NCBI RefSeq assembly: GCF_965200405.1
Contig: NZ_OZ241356.1
Span: forward strand, 930,001-994,000
From: Glacieibacterium sp965200405
GTDB taxonomy: Bacteria > Pseudomonadota > Alphaproteobacteria > Sphingomonadales > Sphingomonadaceae
Length of the DNA stretch: 64,000 nt
Reading direction: 5' to 3'
Positions 52,060-59,925 of the stretch are shown one piece after another; positions within the stretch are counted from its first letter, which is position 1, and each line of letters starts with the position of its first letter. The notes beneath the pieces were generated by a model that was given only the letters and a program-made list of their open reading frames with translations, did not search any database and was not told the DNA's origin. The position numbers and the translations under genes are program-made.

Positions 52060-53121
52060 TCACGTCCAGTATAATATGCGCGCGGTCGGCAGCCTTGCCG
52101 CGATCTCCGCCTCGAAGAACCCCCGCAGCGTCCGCATCGTCGCCGCATCATAGACGTGCTTCACCGAGCCGAACTTGGTGCGCTTTTCCGCCCGGTTCGC
52201 CGCGCCCATCTCCAGCTTCGACCCCGGGTACCAGCTCTCCAGCACCGCCTTCGACCCCGGCGTGTAGCGGTGGGTGATCAGTTCGATGGTCAGGTCCAGC
52301 CCGGGCACCGTCGCCAGCGCCTCGGCAGCCTGCGCGATCAGCGTCGCATAGGCGAGCTCCCACCCCTCCGCCGCGATGATCGGCGCGATGGTCAGCCCGA
52401 TTGGATAACCGGCGTGGCCCATCTTCGCGAGCCCCGCCAGCCGCGCCGCGACCGGGCTGGTGCCGCCTTCGTAGCGCGCATACAGCGCCGGGTTGATCGA
52501 GGCGCGCATCCGCGTCCGCCCGCCGTGCTCGAGCCCGAGCAGCGGCTCGACCGCGTCGAACTTGGTGGTGAAGCGCAGCTGGGTCGGCACCTGCCACGCG
52601 CCGAACCAGCCGATCATCGCCGACAGCGAGCCGGTCAGATGCTCCAGCGCCAGCGGGTCGGTATAGCAGCTCGCCTCGAAGGTCGTGCCCTCGTGCGCCC
52701 GCGCCGACGAGCGCGAGGTGATGGTGCCCTCGCCGAGGTGCCGGGGCAGCTCCGCGATGATCTCGGGCAGGTTCGCATAGGCGCGGGTGATTGGCGGGCC
52801 TTTCAGCGACCCGGCGAGGTAGCAATAGCTGCAGTGTGCCGGGCAGCCTTGCGCCAGGTCGACGCGCCAGTCGGCGGACGGCGCGATCGGTTGCAGGCGC
52901 AGCTTCGACGGCGGCGCGACAACTACCGCCAGCGTCTGCTTCGCCGCCGCATAGGCGCGGCGATCGTCGTCGGGAAAGCCGAGCGCCAGGCGATCGGTCG
53001 GCAGTTCATCGACCGCGATCCCCAGCCCGGCGGCCCGCTCCGCAATCGCGATGCCATGTGCCCAGTCGCGCGCCGAACGGGTCAGAAGCACGCGTTTCGG
53101 CTGCCACAAGCGCCCGGTCAC
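52060..53121 (-). CDS. Spore photoproduct lyase family (SplB-like) radical SAM protein
   Basis: The 353-residue protein carries the radical SAM cluster motif C-x3-C-x2-C as CPAHCSYC (Cys93, Cys97, Cys100) and the family's SFTTKF-like LRFTTKFDAVEPLL. EGTTFEASCYTDPLALEHLTGSL also fits. Non-spore-forming bacteria often carry such SplB relatives whose substrate is unknown. The GTG start overlaps the stop of the upstream 111-residue protein as GTGA. Confidence 0.88.
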   Translation of the reverse strand: MTGRLWQPKRVLLTRSARDWAHGIAIAERAAGLGIAVDELPTDRLALGFPDDDRRAYAAAKQTLAVVVAPPSKLRLQPIAPSADWRVDLAQGCPAHCSYCYLAGSLKGPPITRAYANLPEIIAELPRHLGEGTITSRSSARAHEGTTFEASCYTDPLALEHLTGSLSAMIGWFGAWQVPTQLRFTTKFDAVEPLLGLEHGGRTRMRASINPALYARYEGGTSPVAARLAGLAKMGHAGYPIGLTIAPIIAAEGWELAYATLIAQAAEALATVPGLDLTIELITHRYTPGSKAVLESWYPGSKLEMGAANRAEKRTKFGSVKHVYDAATMRTLRGFFEAEIAARLPTARILYWT

Positions 53122-53453
53122 GCCGGCTCTCCGGCGACGCCCGCGTACCAGTCGGCATAGTCGGTGTTGCGCGCCATGTGGCGGTTGAGGTCGGGCGCGC
53201 CGTCCTGCCACCACACCGGGCCGCGCTCCCCCAGCCCCTGCTTCGCCGCATCGACGCGCGCGCGGGCGTCCGCTTCCGCCGCCTTGTCGTCATGACGCCG
53301 GGCGATGCCGACATCGCGTCGCGCGGTCATCAGCTCCCGGACCAGCGCCTCGCGTGCGCCGGGCTTCAGCGCCGGGTCGGAGGTCCGCCACAGCCGCCCG
53401 CGCACGACGAAGTAGCGACCGTCGGGCGTGACGGGGTAGTCGGCATGATCCAT
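53118..53453 (-). CDS. Conserved hypothetical protein coupled to the radical SAM gene
   Basis: The 111-residue soluble protein starts MDHADYPVTPDGRYFVVRGRLWRTSDPAL, then a charged helix (about 32-72), and ends GPVWWQDGAPDLNRHMARNTDYADWYAGVAGEPA. No known catalytic motif is visible. Its 4-base overlap with the SplB-like gene suggests a functional partner. I cannot name a function. Confidence 0.7.
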   Translation of the reverse strand: MDHADYPVTPDGRYFVVRGRLWRTSDPALKPGAREALVRELMTARRDVGIARRHDDKAAEADARARVDAAKQGLGERGPVWWQDGAPDLNRHMARNTDYADWYAGVAGEPA

Positions 53454-53648
53454 GCGGGATCAACGCCTTGCGCCGTGCGCGGCTCAACCGGACCCGATGG
53501 CCGCGTTGCCGCAGTTCGAAATCGCACCGGCGACGGTTGCAGAAAATCTATTCGGCGCCGTGCTAATCCTTCGTCGCAGACGGCGTGCGGCACCCCACAT
53601 CGCTCCTTACGGCGACGCATCGAGCCTCGCCCGAACAGGACATTCCCA

Positions 53649-54392
53649 ATGACAACTCCAGTCGTGCTGATCACCGGCGCCCTGACCGGGATCGGTCGCG
53701 CCACCGCCTTCGCCTTTGCCCGCGACGGTGCCAGCGTCGTCGTCTCGGGCCGCCGGGACGAGGCCGGCGCGGCACTGGTCGCCGAGCTGCGTGCGCTGGG
53801 CGGCGAGGCCGAGTTCATCCGCGCCGACGTGCGCCACGAGGACGACGTCAAGGCGCTGGTCGACGGCACCGTGGCGCGCTTCGGCCGCCTCGACGTCGCG
53901 GTCAACAATGCCGGCACCGAGGGCACGCCGGGGCCGCTGACCGGGCAGACGCCCGAAAGCTATGCCGCGGTATTCGACACCAACGTGCTCGGCGTGCTGC
54001 TCAGCCTCAAGCACGAGCTTCGCGTCATGCAGGCGCAGGGCAGCGGCAGCATCGTCAACGTCTCGTCGGTCGTCGGCAAGAAGGGCTTTGCCAACGTCTC
54101 GGTCTATGGCGCGAGCAAGTTCGCGGTCGAGGGCCTGACCCGCTCGGCGGCACTCGAGGCGATCACCCACGGCGTCCGCGTCAATGCCGTCGCCCCCGGG
54201 CCGATCCAGACCGCGATGTTCGACCGGTTCGCCGGTGACGAGGCCGCCAAGGCCGAGTTCGCCAAGACCGTACCGGCGCAGCGGCTCGGCGACGCCGAGG
54301 AAATCGCCCAGACCATCGTCTTCCTGGCGAGCGACAAGGCCAAGTTCCTGGTCGGCCAGTCGGTCGCGGTCGACGGCGGCTACACGGCGTAG
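53649..54392 (+). CDS. SDR family oxidoreductase
   Basis: The 247-residue classical short-chain dehydrogenase has the cofactor motif TGALTGIG (about 9-16) and NNAGTEG near 88. The Ser of VNVSSVVG and YGASK near 153 complete the catalytic tetrad. VAPGPIQTAMFDR and GQSVAVDGGYTA close the fold. It reads VSGRRDEAG at the end of beta-2, with Arg residues after Gly, which favours NADP(H). Substrate unknown. A long reading would extend into antisense of the upstream genes, so ATG 53649 is taken. Confidence 0.9.
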   Translation: MTTPVVLITGALTGIGRATAFAFARDGASVVVSGRRDEAGAALVAELRALGGEAEFIRADVRHEDDVKALVDGTVARFGRLDVAVNNAGTEGTPGPLTGQTPESYAAVFDTNVLGVLLSLKHELRVMQAQGSGSIVNVSSVVGKKGFANVSVYGASKFAVEGLTRSAALEAITHGVRVNAVAPGPIQTAMFDRFAGDEAAKAEFAKTVPAQRLGDAEEIAQTIVFLASDKAKFLVGQSVAVDGGYTA

Positions 54393-54401
54393 CGCCTTCT
54401 A

Positions 54402-54532
54402 CCCCTCCCCTGCGGGGAGGGGCGAGAGACGACGCGCAGCGGCGGCCCGGGGGTAGGTTATCCCGCTCGAGAAGCAAGACCCACCCCCGGGCCGGCTGCG
54501 CCGTCTCTCGCCCCTCCCCTGAAGGGGAGGGG
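54402..54532. repeat. Large intergenic inverted repeat between convergent genes
   Basis: About 40-base imperfect arms (GGGGAGGGGCGAGAGACG ... and its complement) enclose a ~30-base centre. Each end also has a small hairpin: CCCCTCCCC/GGGGAGGGG at 54402-54422 and again at 54511-54532. It lies between the SDR and DUF1203 stops and could act as a bidirectional terminator or mRNA 3'-end stabiliser. Confidence 0.75.
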
Positions 54533-54537
54533 TAAGG

Positions 54538-55005
54538 TCAGGCCCGCTCGACGCGCGCGGCGAAGCAGCCGGGCCGTGCGTTGTGGAGGTGGATGTACGA
54601 GGTCGCGGGATCGGCGAACAGGCGCTCGATCAGCACCGCGACCTCGGCTCCGGTGGCAAGATCGGCACCGGTCATCAGCCCGGCCTCGTCATAGCCGCGC
54701 GCCGAGATCAGGCGGCGGGCGATGACCTCCGGAACCTCGCCGGGCTCGGGGTGCGCCTGCGCCGCGCCTTCGCGGACGTAGATCGCGTGCGCGGCGCGGT
54801 ACGGCGAAGCGACCGGCAGGTGCTCGTGGTTGAGCAGCAGCAGCGTCTCGCCGATCGCCGCGTCGGCAAGGCTGACCCGGCACGGGAAGCCCGGCATCGT
54901 GTCGGCGACGCGCCGGACGATGTGGCGCCCGGCAAGCTCCGCGTCTGACAGCCCGAACAGCGGCGCGAACGGTGCCGGATCGAGCGCGATGATCTGAAAA
55001 CTCAT
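54538..55005 (-). CDS. DUF1203 domain protein
   Basis: From ATG 55005 (GGGAG upstream) the product is 155 residues and matches DUF1203 along its length. It has FAPLFGLSDAELAGRHIVRRVADTMPGFPCRVSLADA, LLNHEHLPVASPYRAAHAIYVRE, and the end YIHLHNARPGCFAARVERA. Function of the family is unknown. Cytoplasmic; no signal peptide. Confidence 0.88.
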   Translation of the reverse strand: MSFQIIALDPAPFAPLFGLSDAELAGRHIVRRVADTMPGFPCRVSLADAAIGETLLLLNHEHLPVASPYRAAHAIYVREGAAQAHPEPGEVPEVIARRLISARGYDEAGLMTGADLATGAEVAVLIERLFADPATSYIHLHNARPGCFAARVERA

Positions 55006-55072
55006 GGAAATCTCCCTCGGCAGAGGGATAGTCGCCATGCAGCGCCGCGTCTGGCGGTTTACGGATGTCGCA

Positions 55073-56359
55073 TCACAGGCGGACGCGCACCGAGGCGGCG
55101 TGCGCGGGCAGACCTTCCGCATCGGCCAGCGTCGCCGCCGCAGGGCCGATCGCTGCCAACCCGGCGGGGCCACAGTCGAGGAAGGTCGTGCGCTTCATGA
55201 AGTCGGTCACCGACAGCCCCGAGGCGAAGCGCGCGCGCCGCCCGGTCGGCAGGACGTGGTTGGGACCACCGACGTAATCGCCGGCAGCTTCCGGCGTGTG
55301 CCGCCCGAGGAACACCGACCCGGCGTGGCGCAGCTTCGCGAACATCGCGTGCGGATCGTCGACCATCAGCTCGACATGCTCCGGCGCCAGCGCATCGACC
55401 AGCGGCACCGCGTCGTCGAGGCGGGCGACCAGGATGATCGCGCCATAAGCTTCCCAGCTGGCGCGGGCGACGTCGTGGGTGGCGAGCAGCGGCAATTGGC
55501 GCTTGACCTCGGCGGCGACGGCATCGGCGAAGCGCGCGTCATCGGTGATCAGGATCGACTGGGCGGTGCGGTCGTGCTCGGCCTGGCTGAGCAGGTCGGC
55601 GGCGACCCATTCGGGGTTCGAGGCGCCGTCGCTGACCACGACGATTTCGGACGGCCCGGCGACCATGTCGATGCCGACGGTGCCATACAATTGGCGCTTG
55701 GCCTCCGCGACCCAGGCGTTGCCGGGGCCGACGATCTTGTCGACCGGGGCGATGGTCGCGGTGCCATAGGCCAGCGCCGCGATCGCCTGTGCGCCGCCGA
55801 TGCGGTGGATCTCGGTGATGCCCGCCAGTTGCGCCGCGGCCAGCACCAGCGGGTTGAGGCGGCCATCGGGCGTCGGCGTCACCATCACCAGCCGCTCGAC
55901 TCCGGCGACGACGGCGGGAATGGCGTTCATCAGTACCGACGACGGATAGCTGGCAAGGCCGCCCGGTACGTACAGCCCGGCGGCCTCGACCGCGGACCAG
56001 CGGTAGCCGGCGCGCACGCCCGCCGCGTCAGTGGCGTCATGGTCGGCGGGGCGCTGGGCGGCGTGGAAGGCGCGGATGCGGGTCGCGGCGAAGTCCAGCG
56101 CGGCGAGCGTCTCGGCGGGGACCTGCGCGCGGGCGGCGTCGATCTCGGCGGCGGTGACGACCGACCCCGCGCTCAGGTCGATGCGGTCGAAGCGCTGCGT
56201 CAGCTCGGCAACCGCGGCGTCACCGCGGGTGCGGACATCGGCGATGATCGCGGCGACCTTGGCGGCGACGTCCGAGTCACCATCCCGGCGCGCCTCGACC
56301 AGCGCGCGGAACGCGGCGGCGAAGCCGGGGGCGGCGGCGTCAAGCCTGAGCGGCGGCAC
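55073..56359 (-). CDS. hisD: Histidinol dehydrogenase
   Basis: The 428-residue zinc enzyme performs the last two oxidations of histidine synthesis. Signature blocks: GLYVPGGLASYPSSVLMNAIPA, GGAQAIAALAYGT, VDKIVGPGNAWVAEAKRQLYG, GPSEIVVVSD, and LAPEHVELM. The GTG start overlaps the end of hisG by 20 bases, so the two genes are translationally coupled. Confidence 0.95.
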   Translation of the reverse strand: MPPLRLDAAAPGFAAAFRALVEARRDGDSDVAAKVAAIIADVRTRGDAAVAELTQRFDRIDLSAGSVVTAAEIDAARAQVPAETLAALDFAATRIRAFHAAQRPADHDATDAAGVRAGYRWSAVEAAGLYVPGGLASYPSSVLMNAIPAVVAGVERLVMVTPTPDGRLNPLVLAAAQLAGITEIHRIGGAQAIAALAYGTATIAPVDKIVGPGNAWVAEAKRQLYGTVGIDMVAGPSEIVVVSDGASNPEWVAADLLSQAEHDRTAQSILITDDARFADAVAAEVKRQLPLLATHDVARASWEAYGAIILVARLDDAVPLVDALAPEHVELMVDDPHAMFAKLRHAGSVFLGRHTPEAAGDYVGGPNHVLPTGRRARFASGLSVTDFMKRTTFLDCGPAGLAAIGPAAATLADAEGLPAHAASVRVRL

Positions 56360-56990
56360 GGAAACGCTCGATCCACGGCACGACGGCGGGGTTGGTCTTG
56401 AAGGCGGCGCGGTTGACGATCAGCCGCGAGCTGACCTCCGCCACCGTCTCGACCTCGACCAGGCCGTTCTCGACCAGCGTGCGCCCGGTCGAAACCAGGT
56501 CGACGATACGCGGCGACAGGCCGAGCAGCGGCGCCAGTTCCATCGCGCCGTTCAGCTTGATGCACTCCGCCTGCACGCCGCGCGCGCCGAAATGGGCGCG
56601 GGTGATGTTGGGGTATTTGGTGGCGACGCGAACATGACTCCAGCGCCGCGGATCATCGGTCGCGGCCATGTCGGCAGGCTCGGCGACCGACAGGCGGCAG
56701 CGCCCGATGCCGAGGTCGACCGGCGCGTAGATCTCGGTGAAGCCGAACTCCATCAGCACGTCGTTGCCCGCGATCCCGAGCTGCGCCGCGCCGAACGCCA
56801 CGAAGGTCGCGACGTCGAAGGCCCGCACCCGGATCAGCGCGACACCGGGCAGATTGGTCGCGAATTTCAACGCACGGCTGTCGTCGTCGCTGAACGACGC
56901 CTCGGGGATGATCCCGGCGCGCGCCAGCACCGGCAGCGCTTCCTTGAGGATGCGGCCCTTGGGCAAGGCGATGATGAGTTCTTCGTTCAC
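56340..56990 (-). CDS. hisG: ATP phosphoribosyltransferase, short form
   Basis: From GTG 56990 the protein is 216 residues and starts with LIIALPKGRILKEALPVL. It has the PRPP-binding signature region IVDLVSTGRTLVENGLVEVE and lacks the ~80-residue C-terminal ACT-like regulatory domain of long HisG. Short HisG normally needs HisZ for activity and feedback control; no hisZ is in the window. First step of histidine synthesis, followed by hisD with a 20-base overlap. Confidence 0.92.
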   Translation of the reverse strand: MNEELIIALPKGRILKEALPVLARAGIIPEASFSDDDSRALKFATNLPGVALIRVRAFDVATFVAFGAAQLGIAGNDVLMEFGFTEIYAPVDLGIGRCRLSVAEPADMAATDDPRRWSHVRVATKYPNITRAHFGARGVQAECIKLNGAMELAPLLGLSPRIVDLVSTGRTLVENGLVEVETVAEVSSRLIVNRAAFKTNPAVVPWIERFRAAAQA

Positions 56991-57050
56991 GCCGCGGTGG
57001 GTAGCGGCGACGACGTTGCGCGTCCAGCGCCGTGCTGCCACAGGAGCGCG

Positions 57051-58082
57051 ATGACCGAGGCCGAGATCCGCACCGCGTTCGCCAGGGAGGGTGTGGCCTG
57101 CCGCCAATTCGGTGCCGAGTTCAGCGCCCGGCTGCGTGGTGGCCTGGCAAATTTGCTCGACCGCAGCAGCCGTGTCGGCGCGCGCGTGCTCGACTGGCCG
57201 GGCGACCCTTATGCCGATGCGCTGCCGGTACGCCTCGCCGCCGGGCTGAACGCGCTGGTCCAGGCGGGGCAGCTGCCGGAGCTTGCCGCGCACTTTCCGC
57301 CGCATGCCCCGGGCGACGATGCGAGCTTCGATGCGGCGCTGTCCGCGGCGCTCCACGACGACCGCATCGACGCCTGGCTCGACGGTGCGCCACAGACCAA
57401 CGAGGTGGCGCGGTCGGGCGTACTGATGCCCGGGCTGCTGGCCATCGCCGCGGCGACCGGCCTGCCGCTGGCGCTGTTCGAGCTTGGCGCGAGTGCCGGG
57501 TTGAACCTACGCCTCGACAGCTATGCGTATGACCTGGGGGGCCTGGTGCTGGCGCCGCCTGCTGCGCCGATCCGGCTGGCGCCCGCATGGGACGGCCCAC
57601 CGCCGCCCGCCGCGGACCTGCGCATCGTCGCGCGGCGCGGCGTCGACCTCAACCCGCTCGACGTCACCGACGCGGCGCACCGGGAGCGCCTGCTCGCCTA
57701 TGTCTGGCCCGAGCAGGTCGAGCGCGTCGCCCGGTTGCAGGCCGCGCTGGAGGCCGCCGCACTCGATCCACCGACGCTCGACCGGGGCGATGCCGCCGCG
57801 TGGGTCGAGGAGCGCGTCGCGCCGGTCGAGGGCCGCTGCACCGTCGTCCTGCACAGCATCGCCTTCCAGTATTTCCCCGCCACCACGCAGGCGCGCATCG
57901 CCGCCCACCTCGAAGCACAAGGGGCGCGCGCCACCGCGACTGCGCCGCTGGCGTGGCTGCGCTACGAGTTCGACAGTCCCGAGGCCGCGGCATTGCCGAC
58001 GCTGCGCCTGCGCCTCTGGCCCGGCGAAGACCGCCTGCTGGCGCACGCCCACCCCCACGGAGCGACCGTCCAATGGCTTTGA
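57051..58082 (+). CDS. DUF2332 domain protein
   Basis: From ATG 57051 (AGGAG upstream) the product is 343 residues. It matches DUF2332: an early GSxxYxxLxxR-like helix region, then NEVARSGVLMPGLLAIAAATGLPLALFELGASAGLNLRLDSYAYDLGG, GVDLNPLDVTDAAHRERLLAYVWPEQVERVARLQAAL, and VVLHSIAFQYFPA. The ELGASAGLNL segment resembles a SAM-binding methyltransferase loop, but the function is not established. Divergent from hisG with 60 bases between; overlaps maf by ten bases. Confidence 0.88.
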   Translation: MTEAEIRTAFAREGVACRQFGAEFSARLRGGLANLLDRSSRVGARVLDWPGDPYADALPVRLAAGLNALVQAGQLPELAAHFPPHAPGDDASFDAALSAALHDDRIDAWLDGAPQTNEVARSGVLMPGLLAIAAATGLPLALFELGASAGLNLRLDSYAYDLGGLVLAPPAAPIRLAPAWDGPPPPAADLRIVARRGVDLNPLDVTDAAHRERLLAYVWPEQVERVARLQAALEAAALDPPTLDRGDAAAWVEERVAPVEGRCTVVLHSIAFQYFPATTQARIAAHLEAQGARATATAPLAWLRYEFDSPEAAALPTLRLRLWPGEDRLLAHAHPHGATVQWL

Positions 58083-58639
58083 TCCTCGCCTCCGCCAGCC
58101 CGCGCCGGGTCGAGATGCTGGCGCGGCTGGGGATCGTCCCCGATGCGATCGAGCCCGCCGACGTCGACGAGAGCTGGACCGCGGCGGAACTGCCCGGCCC
58201 CCATGCCTCGCGGCTGGCGGCGGCCAAGGCGGCGGTCGTCGCGGCGCGCCACCCCGACGCGATCGTGCTGGCCGCGGATACCGTCGTCGCCGTCGGGCGC
58301 CGCGTGCTGCCCAAGGCCGAGGACGAGGCCGAGGCGCGGCAGTGCCTGCAACTGCTGTCGGGCCGCCGCCACCGTGTCTTTACCGGCGTCACGCTGATCG
58401 CCGGCGGCCGGGCACGCCACCGGCTGTCGACCACCGCCGTGATCTTCAAGCGCTTCGATGCCCCCGAGATCGACGCCTATCTCGCCGCCGGCGAATGGCG
58501 CGGCAAGGCCGGCGGCTATGCCATCCAGGGCCGCGCCGAGGCGTATGTCCGCGCTATGTCGGGCTCGTGGTCGGGCATCGTCGGCCTGCCGCTGTACGAG
58601 ACGCGGGCATTGCTCAAGGCGGCGGGCCTCGATGTCTGA
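58073..58639 (+). CDS. maf: Maf family nucleotide pyrophosphatase
   Basis: The 188-residue protein begins LILASASPRRVEMLARLGI, the Maf signature with catalytic Ser/Arg residues. It continues with VLAADTVVAVGRRVLPKAED (catalytic Asp), SGRRHRVFTGV and GEWRGKAGGYAIQG. Maf proteins hydrolyse dTTP/UTP or modified nucleotides as house-cleaning enzymes. It overlaps the upstream stop by ten bases and the downstream RNase start by eight. Confidence 0.93.
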   Translation: MALILASASPRRVEMLARLGIVPDAIEPADVDESWTAAELPGPHASRLAAAKAAVVAARHPDAIVLAADTVVAVGRRVLPKAEDEAEARQCLQLLSGRRHRVFTGVTLIAGGRARHRLSTTAVIFKRFDAPEIDAYLAAGEWRGKAGGYAIQGRAEAYVRAMSGSWSGIVGLPLYETRALLKAAGLDV

Positions 58640-59640
58640 GGCGCTGATCGACCACGGCATCGGCGAGACCCGCGCCATCGTCATCGAAGACGACCGAATC
58701 GTCGAGGCGCATGTCGAGCGCGACGACGAGCCGCTGCGCGTCGGCGACGTCTGGGCCGCCCGGCTGGTCAAGCAACTGGTTCCCGGCAAGCGCGGCATCG
58801 TCGAGGCCGGCGGCGTCGAGGCGCTGCTCGAGCCGCTGCCCGCCGGGCTGACCGAAGGCGGGCTGGTCCGCGTCGAGGTCGTCCGCGAAGCCATCGCCGA
58901 GGCCGGCCGCGCCAAGCTCGCCAAGGTCCGCACCCAGGCCGGCACGGTGCGTGGGCCGGGCCGCATCGCGCATGGCCCCAGCCTCGCCGAGCGGCTGGCG
59001 AGCGCCGGGCACAAGGTCCGCGACGTCGGCCTCGCCCTCGACGATCCGTTCGAAGCCGCCGGCTGGAGCGAAGTCGCCGAGACCGCTGCCACCGGTCACG
59101 TCACCTTCCCCGGCGGCCTGCTGACCATCTCCCCGACCCCGGCGATGACCGTCATCGATGTCGACGGCCCCGGCGAGTTGCGCGCGCTGGCCGAGGCGGC
59201 GGCGGTCGCGGCGGCACAGGCGATCCGGCGCTTCGGCATCACCGGCTCGATCGGCATCGACTTCCCGACCGTCGCCGACAAGGCGGCGCGTACGCACCTC
59301 GGCGAGCTCCTCGACGCGTATCTGCCGGCGCCGTTCGAGCGCACCGCGGTCAACGGCTTCGGCTTTGCGCAGATCGTCCGCCCGCGCCTGCGCTCGTCGC
59401 TGGTCGAGCGCTTTCGCTTTGAAATGGTCGCGACCGCCGCGCTGGCCCTGGCGCCAGGCCCTGCGCGCCACCGGGCCGGGGCTGCGCGAGCTTACCGCCG
59501 CCGCGTCGGTGATCGACTGGCTCGCCCCACGCCCCGAACTGGGCGACGAACTGGGCCGTCGCACGGGTGCGGTTATCCGGTTGAACGCGGCGCCCGGCCT
59601 CGCCATATCGGCGGGATATGTCGCAGTCCTCCCCCGCTGA
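58632..59640 (+). CDS. Ribonuclease E/G family protein, apparent frameshift near 59450
   Basis: The first ~275 codons read as a short RNase E/G-like protein: an N-terminal IGETRAIVIEDDRIVEAHVER strand pair, LAKVRTQAGTVRGPG, then AMTVIDVDGPGEL and GSIGIDFPTVADK holding the likely metal aspartates. After GATALAL-like residues the frame turns into Arg-rich noise. The frame one base on continues a sensible protein, RATGPGLRELTAAASVIDWLAPRPELGDELGRRTG ... AISAGYVAVLPR, ending at 59640 inside yacG as usual. The switch coincides with a 12-base perfect palindrome, CCTGGCGCCAGG (59447-59458). Either a one-base error or a real mutation. Confidence 0.75.
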
Positions 59641-59803
59641 ACCGAAATGCCCGCTGTGCCGCCACCCGGCCAGCGCGGTGCACACGCCCTTCTGTTCGGC
59701 GCGCTGCAAGGACCGCGACCTGCTCGCCTGGCTGGGCGACGGCTATGCCATTCCCGGTGAGCCTGTCGATATGACGCTGGACAACCCCGACCACCACGAC
59801 TAA
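59618..59803 (+). CDS. yacG: DNA gyrase inhibitor YacG
   Basis: The 61-residue zinc protein has Cys11, Cys14, Cys26 and Cys30 (CPLC ... FCSARC), then KDRDLLAWLGDGYAIPGEP, the YacG signature. It binds GyrB and inhibits gyrase in E. coli. ATG 59618 overlaps the RNase E/G stop by 23 bases. The maf-RNase-yacG order is common in alphaproteobacteria. Confidence 0.92.
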   Translation: MSQSSPAEPKCPLCRHPASAVHTPFCSARCKDRDLLAWLGDGYAIPGEPVDMTLDNPDHHD

Positions 59804-59836
59804 ATCCGCCCTTCGCCGCGCGGTAAGCCGCGTGCC

Positions 59837-59911
59837 GCCCGGGTAGCTCAGGGGTAGAGCAGGGGATTGAAAATCCCCGTGTCGGTGGTTCAAATCCGCC
59901 CCCGGGCACCA
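59837..59911 (+). tRNA. tRNA-Phe (GAA)
   Basis: Full cloverleaf: acceptor stem GCCCGGG/CCCGGGC, D-arm GCTCAGGGGTAGAGC, anticodon stem GGGGA/TCCCC with loop TTGAAAA (anticodon GAA), T-arm GGTGG-TTCAAAT-CCGCC, discriminator A and encoded CCA. An integrase gene begins its 3' end 14 bases downstream, so the tRNA 3' end is the likely integration target. Confidence 0.96.
59866..59911 (+). other. Candidate attachment site (attL) in the tRNA-Phe 3' half
   Basis: Tyrosine integrases that lie next to a tRNA usually recombine within the anticodon loop to 3' end and leave a copy of this segment at the far end of the element. The far copy would be beyond the right edge, so core length cannot be set. Inferred from gene position. 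Confidence 0.45.
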
Positions 59912-59925
59912 TTCTTTACAATGAC

